Assembly (NCBI RefSeq): GCF_002161065.1
Contig: NZ_NFLV01000018.1
Span: 1-64,000 of the forward strand
Origin: Eubacterium sp. An11
GTDB taxonomy: Bacteria; Bacillota; Clostridia; Lachnospirales; Lachnospiraceae
DNA: 64,000 bases
Direction of reading: 5' to 3'
The notes beneath the pieces were generated by a model. The model was not told the DNA's origin. It made no database searches and worked only from the letters and a program-made list of their open reading frames with translations. Below, piece after piece: positions 36,223 through 43,840 of the stretch; the stretch's first letter is position 1, and every line of letters starts with the position of its first letter. The position numbers were made by a program, and so were the translations under genes.

Positions 36223-37137
36223 CTATTTACTCCATACATTTTCTTTTGCCGACCACGTTCCAAAAAAATCTTTTTGATTTAGTATAGCTTCATATATTGG
36301 ACCAATAAACAAGGCAATTTGATTTAGTACGGAAATAAAATCCGGTTTTTCAAGTCCCGGTCCTGGATTATAATTATTCCATAACGTTCTCATAAATTCA
36401 TTTTGATGAAATAATTTTATTTTTTCTAAACTATCTTTTTTATATGTAGTTCCTCTGTGTTTCAAAGTTTCAAAAATAGCCCTGTATAATACCGCTCCAT
36501 CAAAATCAAATATCTTTGACCAATAGAAAATATCATAAAAATCTTTCATTCTACTGGAAGCTGACATTCGTTTCAAAATAGCATCAAACTTTTCTGCCAT
36601 CGTACTTTCCAAAGAGTATGTATAAATATCCGGTTCTTTAAAACCTGCCAACCGGGTTGTTACCGTTCTCTTTATCGGTGCAGGTATTATCACATCATCA
36701 ACTCCAATATCAACAGAAAAAGGAATTATAACATTTTTTATACAAGCTTTCATATTGATTCCTACACCTGAATATTTCTTTTCTGGCGTAATTTCTTTTA
36801 TCCCAAGAACTTGAATATCTATAAAGTCATTTCCAGTATCCATCTGACATATTTCCTTAATTATTTTTTCCATACCCGAAATATCATTGGATAATTTTCT
36901 GAGCATAAAATCAATATCCATAGTAGGTCTGCCCTCAAAATGAGATATTATATATAAAAACATCCCACCTTTTAAAACAAAATTTCCGGCATATCGGGAT
37001 ATTTCCAGTTTACGAAGAAATTCCTCCTGTGCAAACAGTTGGAGACAAGTCTGATAATTAATTCCCGTTTCCCTGGACTGTTTTTTTAATCTGGAAAGAA
37101 CTGAGGCTCCCATATCTTTAATTTCTTTTACAGCCAT
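36223..37137 (-). CDS. abiEii: AbiEii-type nucleotidyltransferase toxin (type IV TA)
   Basis: A 304-residue nucleotidyltransferase of the AbiEii/AbiGii family. Conserved elements are the KGG motif (K56), the catalytic acidic pair in MDIDFML (D74, D76), the AEKFDAIL Lys motif and SRMKDFYDIF. Toxins of this class (for example MenT/AbiEii) add nucleotides to tRNA and halt growth, giving abortive infection defence. The start overlaps the antitoxin gene by 10 bp, the normal coupled arrangement. The region is clearly richer in A+T than its neighbours, suggesting horizontal gain. Confidence 0.9.
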   Translation of the reverse strand: MAVKEIKDMGASVLSRLKKQSRETGINYQTCLQLFAQEEFLRKLEISRYAGNFVLKGGMFLYIISHFEGRPTMDIDFMLRKLSNDISGMEKIIKEICQMDTGNDFIDIQVLGIKEITPEKKYSGVGINMKACIKNVIIPFSVDIGVDDVIIPAPIKRTVTTRLAGFKEPDIYTYSLESTMAEKFDAILKRMSASSRMKDFYDIFYWSKIFDFDGAVLYRAIFETLKHRGTTYKKDSLEKIKLFHQNEFMRTLWNNYNPGPGLEKPDFISVLNQIALFIGPIYEAILNQKDFFGTWSAKENVWSK

Positions 37138-37715
37138 ATTCCTATCATCCTTCTTGCCTTTTTTTCCACACCCAGTCTTGCCGCATATTCCATTAATCTG
37201 GCAGAATCTTTATCCTTATCTCCCACATATCTTTGGATTATAGTATTCAACACCTCTCCATCCATTGTATTGATATGTCTGAGACAATCACAGATAATTC
37301 TTTCTCTATCATATATTTTTACAGTTATCCCGTCAATCTTTCCCTCACTCACACCTATTCCTAACCTGTTTGCAGAAATAAAATGCGGTTTTATTTGAGG
37401 AAAATCTATTTTAAATTTATTTCTTGCCGATCTATTATCCACTGCGATATGCCATATACCAGGTACACGGTCGGTATATCCATAATACATTGCTGCGGAC
37501 ATATCACAAACAATGGCATCCGGAAATAGTGCACTTATGACTGAAACTTCTGAGAAAGCTTTTTCGTCCTGCCATTGGTAGTAACCATATTTAATCTTCT
37601 CTACAAGACCTTCTGCCATCAACTCTTGAAGAATCTGATAGGATACCCCTTCCCTTTTAAGTTCACACGTGCGCATGATTCCTCCGTATTGTTTAAATAT
37701 TGATTCATAATTCAT
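37128..37715 (-). CDS. abiEi: AbiEi-type antitoxin (type IV TA)
   Basis: A 195-residue antitoxin partner of AbiEii. The N-terminal winged helix (about 1-55, MRTCELKREGVSYQILQELM) binds DNA, and the C-terminal domain (about 60-180) contains the conserved RERIICDCLRH region of AbiEi proteins. It represses its own operon and counters the toxin without stable binding in the known type IV systems. The start at 37715 is chosen because AGGAG lies 7 nt upstream. A 15-bp inverted repeat covering the predicted transcription start is its likely operator. Confidence 0.9.
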   Translation of the reverse strand: MNYESIFKQYGGIMRTCELKREGVSYQILQELMAEGLVEKIKYGYYQWQDEKAFSEVSVISALFPDAIVCDMSAAMYYGYTDRVPGIWHIAVDNRSARNKFKIDFPQIKPHFISANRLGIGVSEGKIDGITVKIYDRERIICDCLRHINTMDGEVLNTIIQRYVGDKDKDSARLMEYAARLGVEKKARRMIGIWL

Positions 37716-37740
37716 AAACACACTCCTGCCCACTTCCAAA

Positions 37741-37810
37741 ACAACTTTATACAAATTTTAATCAGTTTTTGTATTAAGTTGTATTATACACAGAAAATGA
37801 AAAAAATCAA
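37741..37810 (-). promoter_or_regulatory. AbiE promoter and inverted-repeat operator
   Basis: On the minus strand TTGATT (37805-37810) lies 16 nt from a perfect TATAAT (37783-37788). Directly downstream is a 15-bp inverted repeat with one mismatch, ACAACTTAATACAAA and TTTGTATAAAGTTGT (37768-37782 and 37741-37755), with a 12-bp gap. It covers the start point and so should block transcription when AbiEi binds. Confidence 0.75.
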
Positions 37811-37844
37811 TTCAGAATGATAAAAAATATTTTATTCCGAAAAA

Positions 37845-37880
37845 TAAAAAACCTCCGTACGAATTAAATTCATACGGAGG
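37845..37880 (-). terminator. Terminator of nrdD
   Basis: On the minus strand CCTCCGTATGAAT (37868-37880) pairs with ATTCGTACGGAGG (37852-37864) over 13 bp with a 3-nt loop, followed by TTTTTTATTTTT. It separates nrdD from the AbiE-kinase-nrdG unit. Confidence 0.9.
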
Positions 37881-37888
37881 TATCAAAA

Positions 37889-40051
37889 TTACAGATGCAT
37901 AACCCTCTCTTTAATCTCCTGGGTTCTTCCCTGGTTCCAGAACTGGGTTCCGATGTAGCCGCAGGTTCTTCTGGCCACGTTCATCTTGTTCTGGTCTTTG
38001 TTGCCGCAGTTCGGACATACCCAGATGAGTTTGCCGTGTTCGTCGCTCTCGATCTGGATTTCTCCGTCGTAGCCGCAGACCTGACAGTAATCGCTCTTGG
38101 TATTGAGCTCTGCGTACATGATATTGTCATAAATGTGTTTCATGACTGCCAGAACCGCCTCGATGTTGTTCTGCATATTCGGCACTTCCACATAGCTGAT
38201 AGCTCCTCCCGGGGACAGTTCCTGGAACTGAGCCTCGAAGGACAGCTTGTCAAAGGCGTCGATCGGCTCTGTGACATGTACGTGATAGCTGTTGGTAATA
38301 TAGTTCTTGTCTGTCACACCCGGAATGATGCCGAAACGCTCCTGCAGGCATTTGGCAAACTTATAAGTGGTGGATTCCAGAGGAGTGCCGTACAGGCTGA
38401 AATCGATGTTGCCCTCCTCTCTCCATTTAGCGCAGGCGTCATTCATGTGCTGCATAACCTTGAGGGCAAATTCTTTGCCTTTCGGGTCTGTGTGGCTGAC
38501 GCCCATCATGTAACGGGTACACTCGCAGAGTCCCGCATAGCCGAGGGAGATGGTGGAATAACCGCCGTAGAGCAGTTTATCAATCTTTTCTCCCTTCTTC
38601 AGACGGGCCAGAGCGCCATTCTGCCAGAGGATCGGAGCCACATCGGAAGGAGTACCCTTCAGACGATTATGACGGCACATAAGGGCCTCATGACAGAGTT
38701 CCAGACGCTCGTCAAAGATCTCCCAGAATTTATCCATATCTTTTCCGGAGGAGCAGGCCACATCCACCAGATTCAGGGTCACAACGCCCTGGTTGAATCT
38801 TCCGTAGAACTTCGGCTTGCCGTTTTCATCTTTATATACAGTCAGGAAGGAACGGCATCCCATACACGGGTAGCAGTTGCCCTGTTTTAACTTCTTCATC
38901 ATTTTCTCGGAAATGTAATCCGGAACCAGACGTTTTGCCGTACATTTGGCTGCCAGCTTAGTCAGATACCAGTATTTGCTGTCTTCATGGATGTTATCCT
39001 CTTCCAGCACGTAAATGAGCTTCGGGAACGCCGGCGTAATATACACGCCCTTTTCATTTTTTACACCAAGAATCCGCTGATTGAGCATTTCCTCAATGAT
39101 CAGCGCCAAATCGTCCCTTGCCGGTCCTTCTTCCACCTCATCCAGGTACATGAACACCGTCACGAACGGTGCCTGACCGTTGGTGGTCATGAGGGTGATG
39201 ACCTGATACTGGATCACCTGTACGCCCTGCTTGATCTCTTTGCGGACACGCATCTCGGCGATCTCGTTGATCTTTTCCTCATTAATCGGCATGCCCTCTT
39301 CTTCAAACTCTTTCCGCACTTCCTTCCGGAACTTATCCCGGCTGATCTGCACGAACGGAACCAGATGGGAGAGAGTGATGCTCTGGCCGCCGTACTGGGA
39401 GCTGGCAATCTGTGCCACACTCTGCGTGGCGATATTGCAGGCGGTGGAGAAACTCTTCGGCTTCTCAATCATCACATCACTGATCACCGTACCGTTCTGC
39501 AGCATATCTTCCAGATTCACCAGGCAGCAGTTATGCATGTGCTGGGCAAAATAATCGGAATCATGGAAATGTATGATACCCTGTTCGTGAGCTTCCACGA
39601 TATGTTCCGGCAGAAGGAAACGTTTTGTGATATCCTTGCTGACCTCTCCGGCCATATAGTCTCTCTGGACACTGTTGACCGTCGGATTCTTATTGGAGTT
39701 CTCCTGAATGACCTCTTCATTGTTGCACTCCAGGAGACTTAAAATCTGTTTATCAGTGGAATTGGACTTACGAACCAGCGCCCGCTTATACCGGTAAGTG
39801 ATATAATTACTTGCCACACGGAACGCTTTCTGATTCATGATCTGATTCTCCACCAGATCCTGTATCTCTTCCACACTCAGCGCACGGCCCATACCCTCAC
39901 AGATGATTTCCACATTTTTCGCGATTTCCTCAATCTGCTCATCGCTCATCTGATCTTGCAGCACAACACTGTTGTTGGCCTTCTTTACCGCGTTATTGAT
40001 CTTGCTTCTGTCAAACTCGACTTCCATGCCGCTTCTCTTGATAATCTTCAT
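37889..40051 (-). CDS. nrdD: Anaerobic (class III) ribonucleoside-triphosphate reductase
   Basis: A 720-residue glycyl-radical enzyme that reduces ribonucleoside triphosphates to deoxyribonucleotides without oxygen, normally using formate as reductant. An N-terminal ATP-cone (about 1-95, MKIIKRSGMEVEFDRSK) gives allosteric control. The C-terminus has the zinc motif CQVCGY plus CPNCGN and the glycyl-radical site RRTCGYIG (Gly 698). GAGG precedes the start. Two NrdR boxes overlap the promoter. The activase NrdG is encoded downstream, beyond the inserted genes. Confidence 0.97.
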   Translation of the reverse strand: MKIIKRSGMEVEFDRSKINNAVKKANNSVVLQDQMSDEQIEEIAKNVEIICEGMGRALSVEEIQDLVENQIMNQKAFRVASNYITYRYKRALVRKSNSTDKQILSLLECNNEEVIQENSNKNPTVNSVQRDYMAGEVSKDITKRFLLPEHIVEAHEQGIIHFHDSDYFAQHMHNCCLVNLEDMLQNGTVISDVMIEKPKSFSTACNIATQSVAQIASSQYGGQSITLSHLVPFVQISRDKFRKEVRKEFEEEGMPINEEKINEIAEMRVRKEIKQGVQVIQYQVITLMTTNGQAPFVTVFMYLDEVEEGPARDDLALIIEEMLNQRILGVKNEKGVYITPAFPKLIYVLEEDNIHEDSKYWYLTKLAAKCTAKRLVPDYISEKMMKKLKQGNCYPCMGCRSFLTVYKDENGKPKFYGRFNQGVVTLNLVDVACSSGKDMDKFWEIFDERLELCHEALMCRHNRLKGTPSDVAPILWQNGALARLKKGEKIDKLLYGGYSTISLGYAGLCECTRYMMGVSHTDPKGKEFALKVMQHMNDACAKWREEGNIDFSLYGTPLESTTYKFAKCLQERFGIIPGVTDKNYITNSYHVHVTEPIDAFDKLSFEAQFQELSPGGAISYVEVPNMQNNIEAVLAVMKHIYDNIMYAELNTKSDYCQVCGYDGEIQIESDEHGKLIWVCPNCGNKDQNKMNVARRTCGYIGTQFWNQGRTQEIKERVMHL

Positions 40052-40193
40052 ACTCTCTACCTCGATTTCCTGTCAAATGTTATGTCTATATGGATAATTC
40101 CGGTGCTGTGGTTTTGGTTCCAAAAACTTCCGGAAGAGCCTTACCAAACATACTGCCGGAAAAAATTGTCTCTCTCATTTCATGAGCATTGCC

Positions 40194-40247
40194 ATTATAG
40201 CACAACAAATCGTGCCATGCAACATATTATTCTACTATATATTGTGT
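40194..40247 (-). promoter_or_regulatory. nrdD promoter with two NrdR boxes
   Basis: On the minus strand TTGCAT (40217-40222) and TATAAT (40194-40199) are 17 nt apart. Box 1 ACACAATATATAGTAG (40232-40247) lies upstream of the -35 and closely matches the NrdR consensus. Box 2 GCACGATTTGTTGTGC (40200-40215) fills the spacer exactly. Their starts are 32 bp apart, three helical turns, the hallmark spacing of NrdR repressor sites. Confidence 0.85.
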
Positions 40248-40288
40248 TTCTTGGGGATTCAAAAGAATAAGTTATCAGACATAAAAAG

Positions 40289-40383
40289 AAGCTGCCACAT
40301 TCTGCAGCCCACATCTGGATATGATAGCCGACTTTTCCGGCTCTGTCAATATCCAGATGTGAATACATCACTTGTGACAGCTT
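40289..40383. other. 95-nt nested stem-loop element downstream of the amidase gene
   Basis: Three nested stems are present: an outer AAGCTGCCACA (40289-40299) with TGTGACAGCTT (40373-40383), a middle perfect 13-bp CACATCTGGATAT (40310-40322) with 40349-40361, and an inner AGCCG with CGGCT (40326-40342). On the minus strand it ends in CTTCTTTTTATG, so it can serve as terminator of the amidase transcript. The size and three-tier layout exceed a normal terminator and recall a miniature mobile element or small RNA. Confidence 0.6.
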
Positions 40384-40466
40384 AATGCTATATTTCCATA
40401 TTATTTTTTATTATTTTAAACAGATGGATTCCAGCATATTGCCGGAATCCGTTTTTAAACTTCTGC

Positions 40467-41582
40467 TTATAATTTACCCTCGGACTGCAGATAACCAACA
40501 ATGGCCTGATAAAGCTCCTGACCATAACGGGTCGCGTTGGCGTTCATCTGTCTGGCTTCCGTAGAATTGCTGATGAAACCATACTCAATGAGGCAGGCTG
40601 GCATTTTTGTCCGGTTCAGAACGCTCAGGTCTGTTCTATTCTTGAGGCCTCTGTTGGTAAATCCTGTGGTCGATACCACGGATTTCTGGATATACGTTGC
40701 CAGCTCTCTGGAGGTGAGTCCATTTTTCGCTGTCACTGTATTCCGGCTGGAATTATACAGAGTCTCCGTTCCATGAGCCGAAGCCGATGCAGAGTTAATA
40801 TGGATACTTACAAACAAATCTGCGTCATAGTTGTTAGCCAGATTACTTCTGTCTGTCAGACTTGGATATGTATCCGATGTTCTTGTATAGTACACCTTAA
40901 ACCGGCTGTCATTATCAAACATTCTCTTGGCGCCCAGAAGAATGGAGAGTGTCATCGTTTTCTCTCTGTAACCATTTCCCGTCGCTCCGGAGTCCATGCC
41001 GCCGTGTCCCGCGTCGAGAACCAGGGTGATCTGTCCGTTTTCCGCTGAGGAATTGGAGGAACTGCTGCTTGAGGATGTCGTTGCGGAGTTCACCGCTCCT
41101 TTCATCTTGATCACGCCATTTTTCAGCTTATAAGTGATTCCGAGACGGCTGCAGACACTCTTTAAAGGCACTGCCCATTTGGTCTTTCCGCTTGGATAAG
41201 TCACCTGCATAGCCGGTGCGCTCATCCGGGATTTCTCACCGTTGACGGTCACATTTCGGCTTCCATTTTTCAATACGATAACATTGGAACGATACTGCAT
41301 GGTCAGCGTATTGCCGCTGCTTTTTACTGTCACTTTCAGGGAACTTTTCTTGAAAAGCTTATTAACCGGTCCCATGTAGCAGCCATTCTTCAGGAAAATC
41401 GGCTGTTTCGCTACCTTGATTTTGCTGTTATTTACGTAAGCATATGTTTTCTTTCCGCCGAATGATTTCGTTTTTCCTTTGTACACCACCGTCACTCTGG
41501 AAGATGCATCCACCTGCGCAGCCGGCGCTGTCAGACTGAAACACATAATAATGACCATCAATAAACCTAACCATCGTTTCAT
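40467..41582 (-). CDS. N-acetylmuramoyl-L-alanine amidase (Amidase_3), secreted
   Basis: A 371-residue exported cell-wall hydrolase that cuts the bond between muramic acid and the stem peptide. It has a signal peptide (about 1-27). A copper-amine-oxidase-N-like domain (about 45-170, a substrate- or wall-binding fold without enzyme role) and a Ser-rich linker (about 172-182) follow. The zinc amidase domain (about 185-370) has metal ligands in DAGHGGMDSG, the REKTM Glu, HINSASAS and the catalytic Glu in LIEYGFISN. Such enzymes act in cell separation or sporulation. It lies 30 bp downstream of a response-regulator gene. Confidence 0.92.
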   Translation of the reverse strand: MKRWLGLLMVIIMCFSLTAPAAQVDASSRVTVVYKGKTKSFGGKKTYAYVNNSKIKVAKQPIFLKNGCYMGPVNKLFKKSSLKVTVKSSGNTLTMQYRSNVIVLKNGSRNVTVNGEKSRMSAPAMQVTYPSGKTKWAVPLKSVCSRLGITYKLKNGVIKMKGAVNSATTSSSSSSSNSSAENGQITLVLDAGHGGMDSGATGNGYREKTMTLSILLGAKRMFDNDSRFKVYYTRTSDTYPSLTDRSNLANNYDADLFVSIHINSASASAHGTETLYNSSRNTVTAKNGLTSRELATYIQKSVVSTTGFTNRGLKNRTDLSVLNRTKMPACLIEYGFISNSTEARQMNANATRYGQELYQAIVGYLQSEGKL

Positions 41583-41612
41583 CGTTATAAAAATCCCCTT
41601 TCCTTGTATTTT

Positions 41613-42287
41613 TTAAACGTCAAAGCAGTATCCCACGCCATACACAGTCTGTATATAAGGGTATTGCTTTGTAAGCTTCGCTCTCAGTTTCTTTACCAAA
41701 GTATCCACACTGCGGTATCCGCCAATGTAATCATATCCCCACACGGAATCCAGGATCTTATCTCTGGATAAAATCATTCCTTTGTGTTTGATAAAGTATT
41801 CCATTAAATCGAATTCTTTCGCTGTAACCTTCAGAGCCTTCCCCTCAAGATAAATCTTTCTGCTCTCATAATCAATGGTAATCGCTCCTGCTGTCTCCAC
41901 AGAAAGCTTTTTCTCCGAAAATCTTCTGAGGATTGCTTCCACATGAGCCTCCAGAAGAGGCAGGGGAACCGGTTCTGCCATGTAATCATCAATCTTCTTG
42001 GAATAAGCGTACAGCTGAGTGTCAAGACGGCTGTCCTTTGATATAATGATAATCGCCATATCTGATACGGCCCGGACCTTCTCAATGATATCGTATCCTT
42101 TTCGTCCGGAATCATCTATATAAAATACAAATACTTCCGGCTTATGTCTTCCCTTGGAAATGATATCCATCAATTCATCCAAATCCGAACAACTTATGAC
42201 GCCATATCCGCTTTCCTCAAAGTAAGCTTCCATCTGGCGGCACTCTTCTTCTTTCTGATTAAAAATCATCAGTCTGCTCAGAAGCAT
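41613..42287 (-). CDS. OmpR/PhoB-type response regulator with atypical receiver
   Basis: A 224-residue protein. The C-terminal winged helix (about 130-222, LEGKALKVTAKEFDLMEYF and SVDTLVKKLRAKL) is a standard OmpR DNA-binding domain. The N-terminal receiver keeps an Asp in FYIDDSG but has FNQKEEE where the acidic Mg-binding pair should be. The usual LKP Lys is missing (AEPVP). It therefore may not be phosphorylated normally. No histidine kinase gene is adjacent. It precedes the cell-wall amidase gene, a possible target. Confidence 0.85.
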   Translation of the reverse strand: MLLSRLMIFNQKEEECRQMEAYFEESGYGVISCSDLDELMDIISKGRHKPEVFVFYIDDSGRKGYDIIEKVRAVSDMAIIIISKDSRLDTQLYAYSKKIDDYMAEPVPLPLLEAHVEAILRRFSEKKLSVETAGAITIDYESRKIYLEGKALKVTAKEFDLMEYFIKHKGMILSRDKILDSVWGYDYIGGYRSVDTLVKKLRAKLTKQYPYIQTVYGVGYCFDV

Positions 42288-42485
42288 CTGCCATCTCCCT
42301 TTCCTTTACTTGTTAAAATTATATTACGTAAAAGTGTTCTAAAAATGACTTATTTAAAATTATTGTAACATTTTCTCTCACAAGTGTACAGAATTACCAG
42401 AAAAGAAACCGACGATACATGTTATCATTTTACAAAAAATTATTACAAAAAACAAGCCTGCACACATGTTTTGTTTACAATGTAC

Positions 42486-42514
42486 AAAGGCTTTGTAATG
42501 AATACAAAGCCTTT
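42486..42514. terminator. Hairpin after aroF, probable terminator
   Basis: A perfect 12-bp inverted repeat AAAGGCTTTGTA (42486-42497) and TACAAAGCCTTT (42503-42514) with a 5-nt loop lies 32 nt after the aroF stop. The T-run is only three bases outside the stem, so efficiency is uncertain. Confidence 0.55.
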
Positions 42515-42545
42515 CGTAATATCTTATTTATAAAAATTATTAATT

Positions 42546-43580
42546 TTATAACAAATCTGCGATTTCATAGATCAACTGCTCAGATTTTTCCCATCCAAGA
42601 CAAGGGTCTGTGATGGATTTACCATAACAGCCTCCGCCAATCTTCTGACATCCATCTTCAATATAACTCTCGATCATTAATCCTTTCACCAGTTTTCTGA
42701 TGTCTTTTGATATCCGGCAGCTGTGAAGAACCTCTTTGGCAATCCGGATCTGTTCCATATAATTTTTACCGGAATTGGAATGATTGGTATCAATGATGAC
42801 TGAAGGGTTCTTCAGGTTGGTCTCCTGATATAATTCATAAAGCTGCATCAGATCTTCATAATGATAATTCGGGAAAGTCTGACCGTGCTTATCCACATAT
42901 CCCCGCAAAATTGCGTGTGCGTATGGATTTCCCATGGACTCCACTTCCCATCCCCGGTAGATAAACATATGACCGCTCTGAGCCGCTGTAATGGAATTCA
43001 TCATAACACTCAGATCTCCGCCGGTCGGATTCTTCATTCCCACCGGAACGCCGGCGCCGCTGGCCACCAGACGATGCTCCTGGTTCTCCACGGAGCGGGC
43101 GCCTACAGCCACATACGATAATAAATCTGAAAGATATCTCTGATTTTCCGGATACAGCATTTCATCAGCGCAGGTCAGACCGCTTTCCAGAATCGCTTTC
43201 TGATGAAGCTCCCGGACAGCAATGATTCCCTGCCACATATCCGGCTTCTTTTCCGGGTCAGGCTGATGAATCAGCCCCTTGTATCCGCCTCCCGTAGTAC
43301 GAGGCTTATTTGTATAAATTCTCGGAACGATCCAGATTTTATCTTTTACTTTTTCCTGTACCTTTGCCAGCCTGGAAACATAGTCCAGCACTGAAGACTC
43401 ATTATCTGCAGAACACGGGCCGATGATGAGCAGAAGCCGGTCGGACTTTCCTTCAAAAATCCTTGCAATCTCCGGATCTCTCTCATTTTTAATCTTAACT
43501 ACTCTCTCATCTGCCGGAAACTGCTTCTTCAGATCTCTCGGTATCGGCAATTTTCTATAGAAATTCATCTGCATATCCAT
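42546..43580 (-). CDS. aroF: 3-deoxy-7-phosphoheptulonate (DAHP) synthase, type I
   Basis: First enzyme of the shikimate pathway, joining phosphoenolpyruvate and erythrose-4-phosphate. The 344-residue protein has the AroF/G/H-type signatures LLLIIGPCSADN, ARSVENQEHR and GMKNPTGG near the middle, and SNSGKNYMEQ towards the C-terminus. No chorismate mutase domain is fused. The start at 43580 follows AAAGGAG at 10-11 nt. A short upstream ORF with a strong ribosome binding site overlaps it. Which aromatic acid inhibits it cannot be predicted reliably. Confidence 0.93.
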   Translation of the reverse strand: MDMQMNFYRKLPIPRDLKKQFPADERVVKIKNERDPEIARIFEGKSDRLLLIIGPCSADNESSVLDYVSRLAKVQEKVKDKIWIVPRIYTNKPRTTGGGYKGLIHQPDPEKKPDMWQGIIAVRELHQKAILESGLTCADEMLYPENQRYLSDLLSYVAVGARSVENQEHRLVASGAGVPVGMKNPTGGDLSVMMNSITAAQSGHMFIYRGWEVESMGNPYAHAILRGYVDKHGQTFPNYHYEDLMQLYELYQETNLKNPSVIIDTNHSNSGKNYMEQIRIAKEVLHSCRISKDIRKLVKGLMIESYIEDGCQKIGGGCYGKSITDPCLGWEKSEQLIYEIADLL

Positions 43581-43641
43581 GATACTTTTTTCTCCTTTTC
43601 TTCCAAAAATCTGATTTTTCAATGAATGTAATCATGATCAC
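43555..43641 (-). CDS. Possible 28-residue upstream ORF overlapping aroF
   Basis: A GTG start at 43641 lies 6 nt after AAAGGAGGG, a stronger ribosome binding site than that of aroF itself. The ORF has 28 codons, is rich in Lys/Arg and includes Phe, Tyr and one Trp. It stops 26 bp inside aroF in another frame. It could be a leader peptide or a translational coupling device, but coding is unproven. Confidence 0.3.
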   Translation of the reverse strand: MIMITFIEKSDFWKKRRKKYHGYADEFL

Positions 43642-43840
43642 AGAAACCCTCCTTTTCCGCATTGCAGCGTGGCTCCCGCAATCATTGCATTTTTTTATTA
43701 TTTTCCTTATAATAAACAGGTGATTTGCATAATGAAAGCCTATTGCAGTCACCAGAAGCTATCTTAACATAAAAAAATCAAAAGTACAACACTTTTTCGC
43801 TTTAAAGTAAAAAATTATCTGTAAAGGAGTAATCGCAATC

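Noticed and set aside
36223-37754. Prophage or integrative element around AbiE
   Set aside because: No integrase, transposase or flanking direct repeats were seen. Only the two-gene module and its promoter are AT-rich.
37895-38890. 331-codon plus-strand ORF across nrdD
   Set aside because: Antisense shadow of the conserved C-terminal half of NrdD. No ribosome binding site or recognisable protein features.
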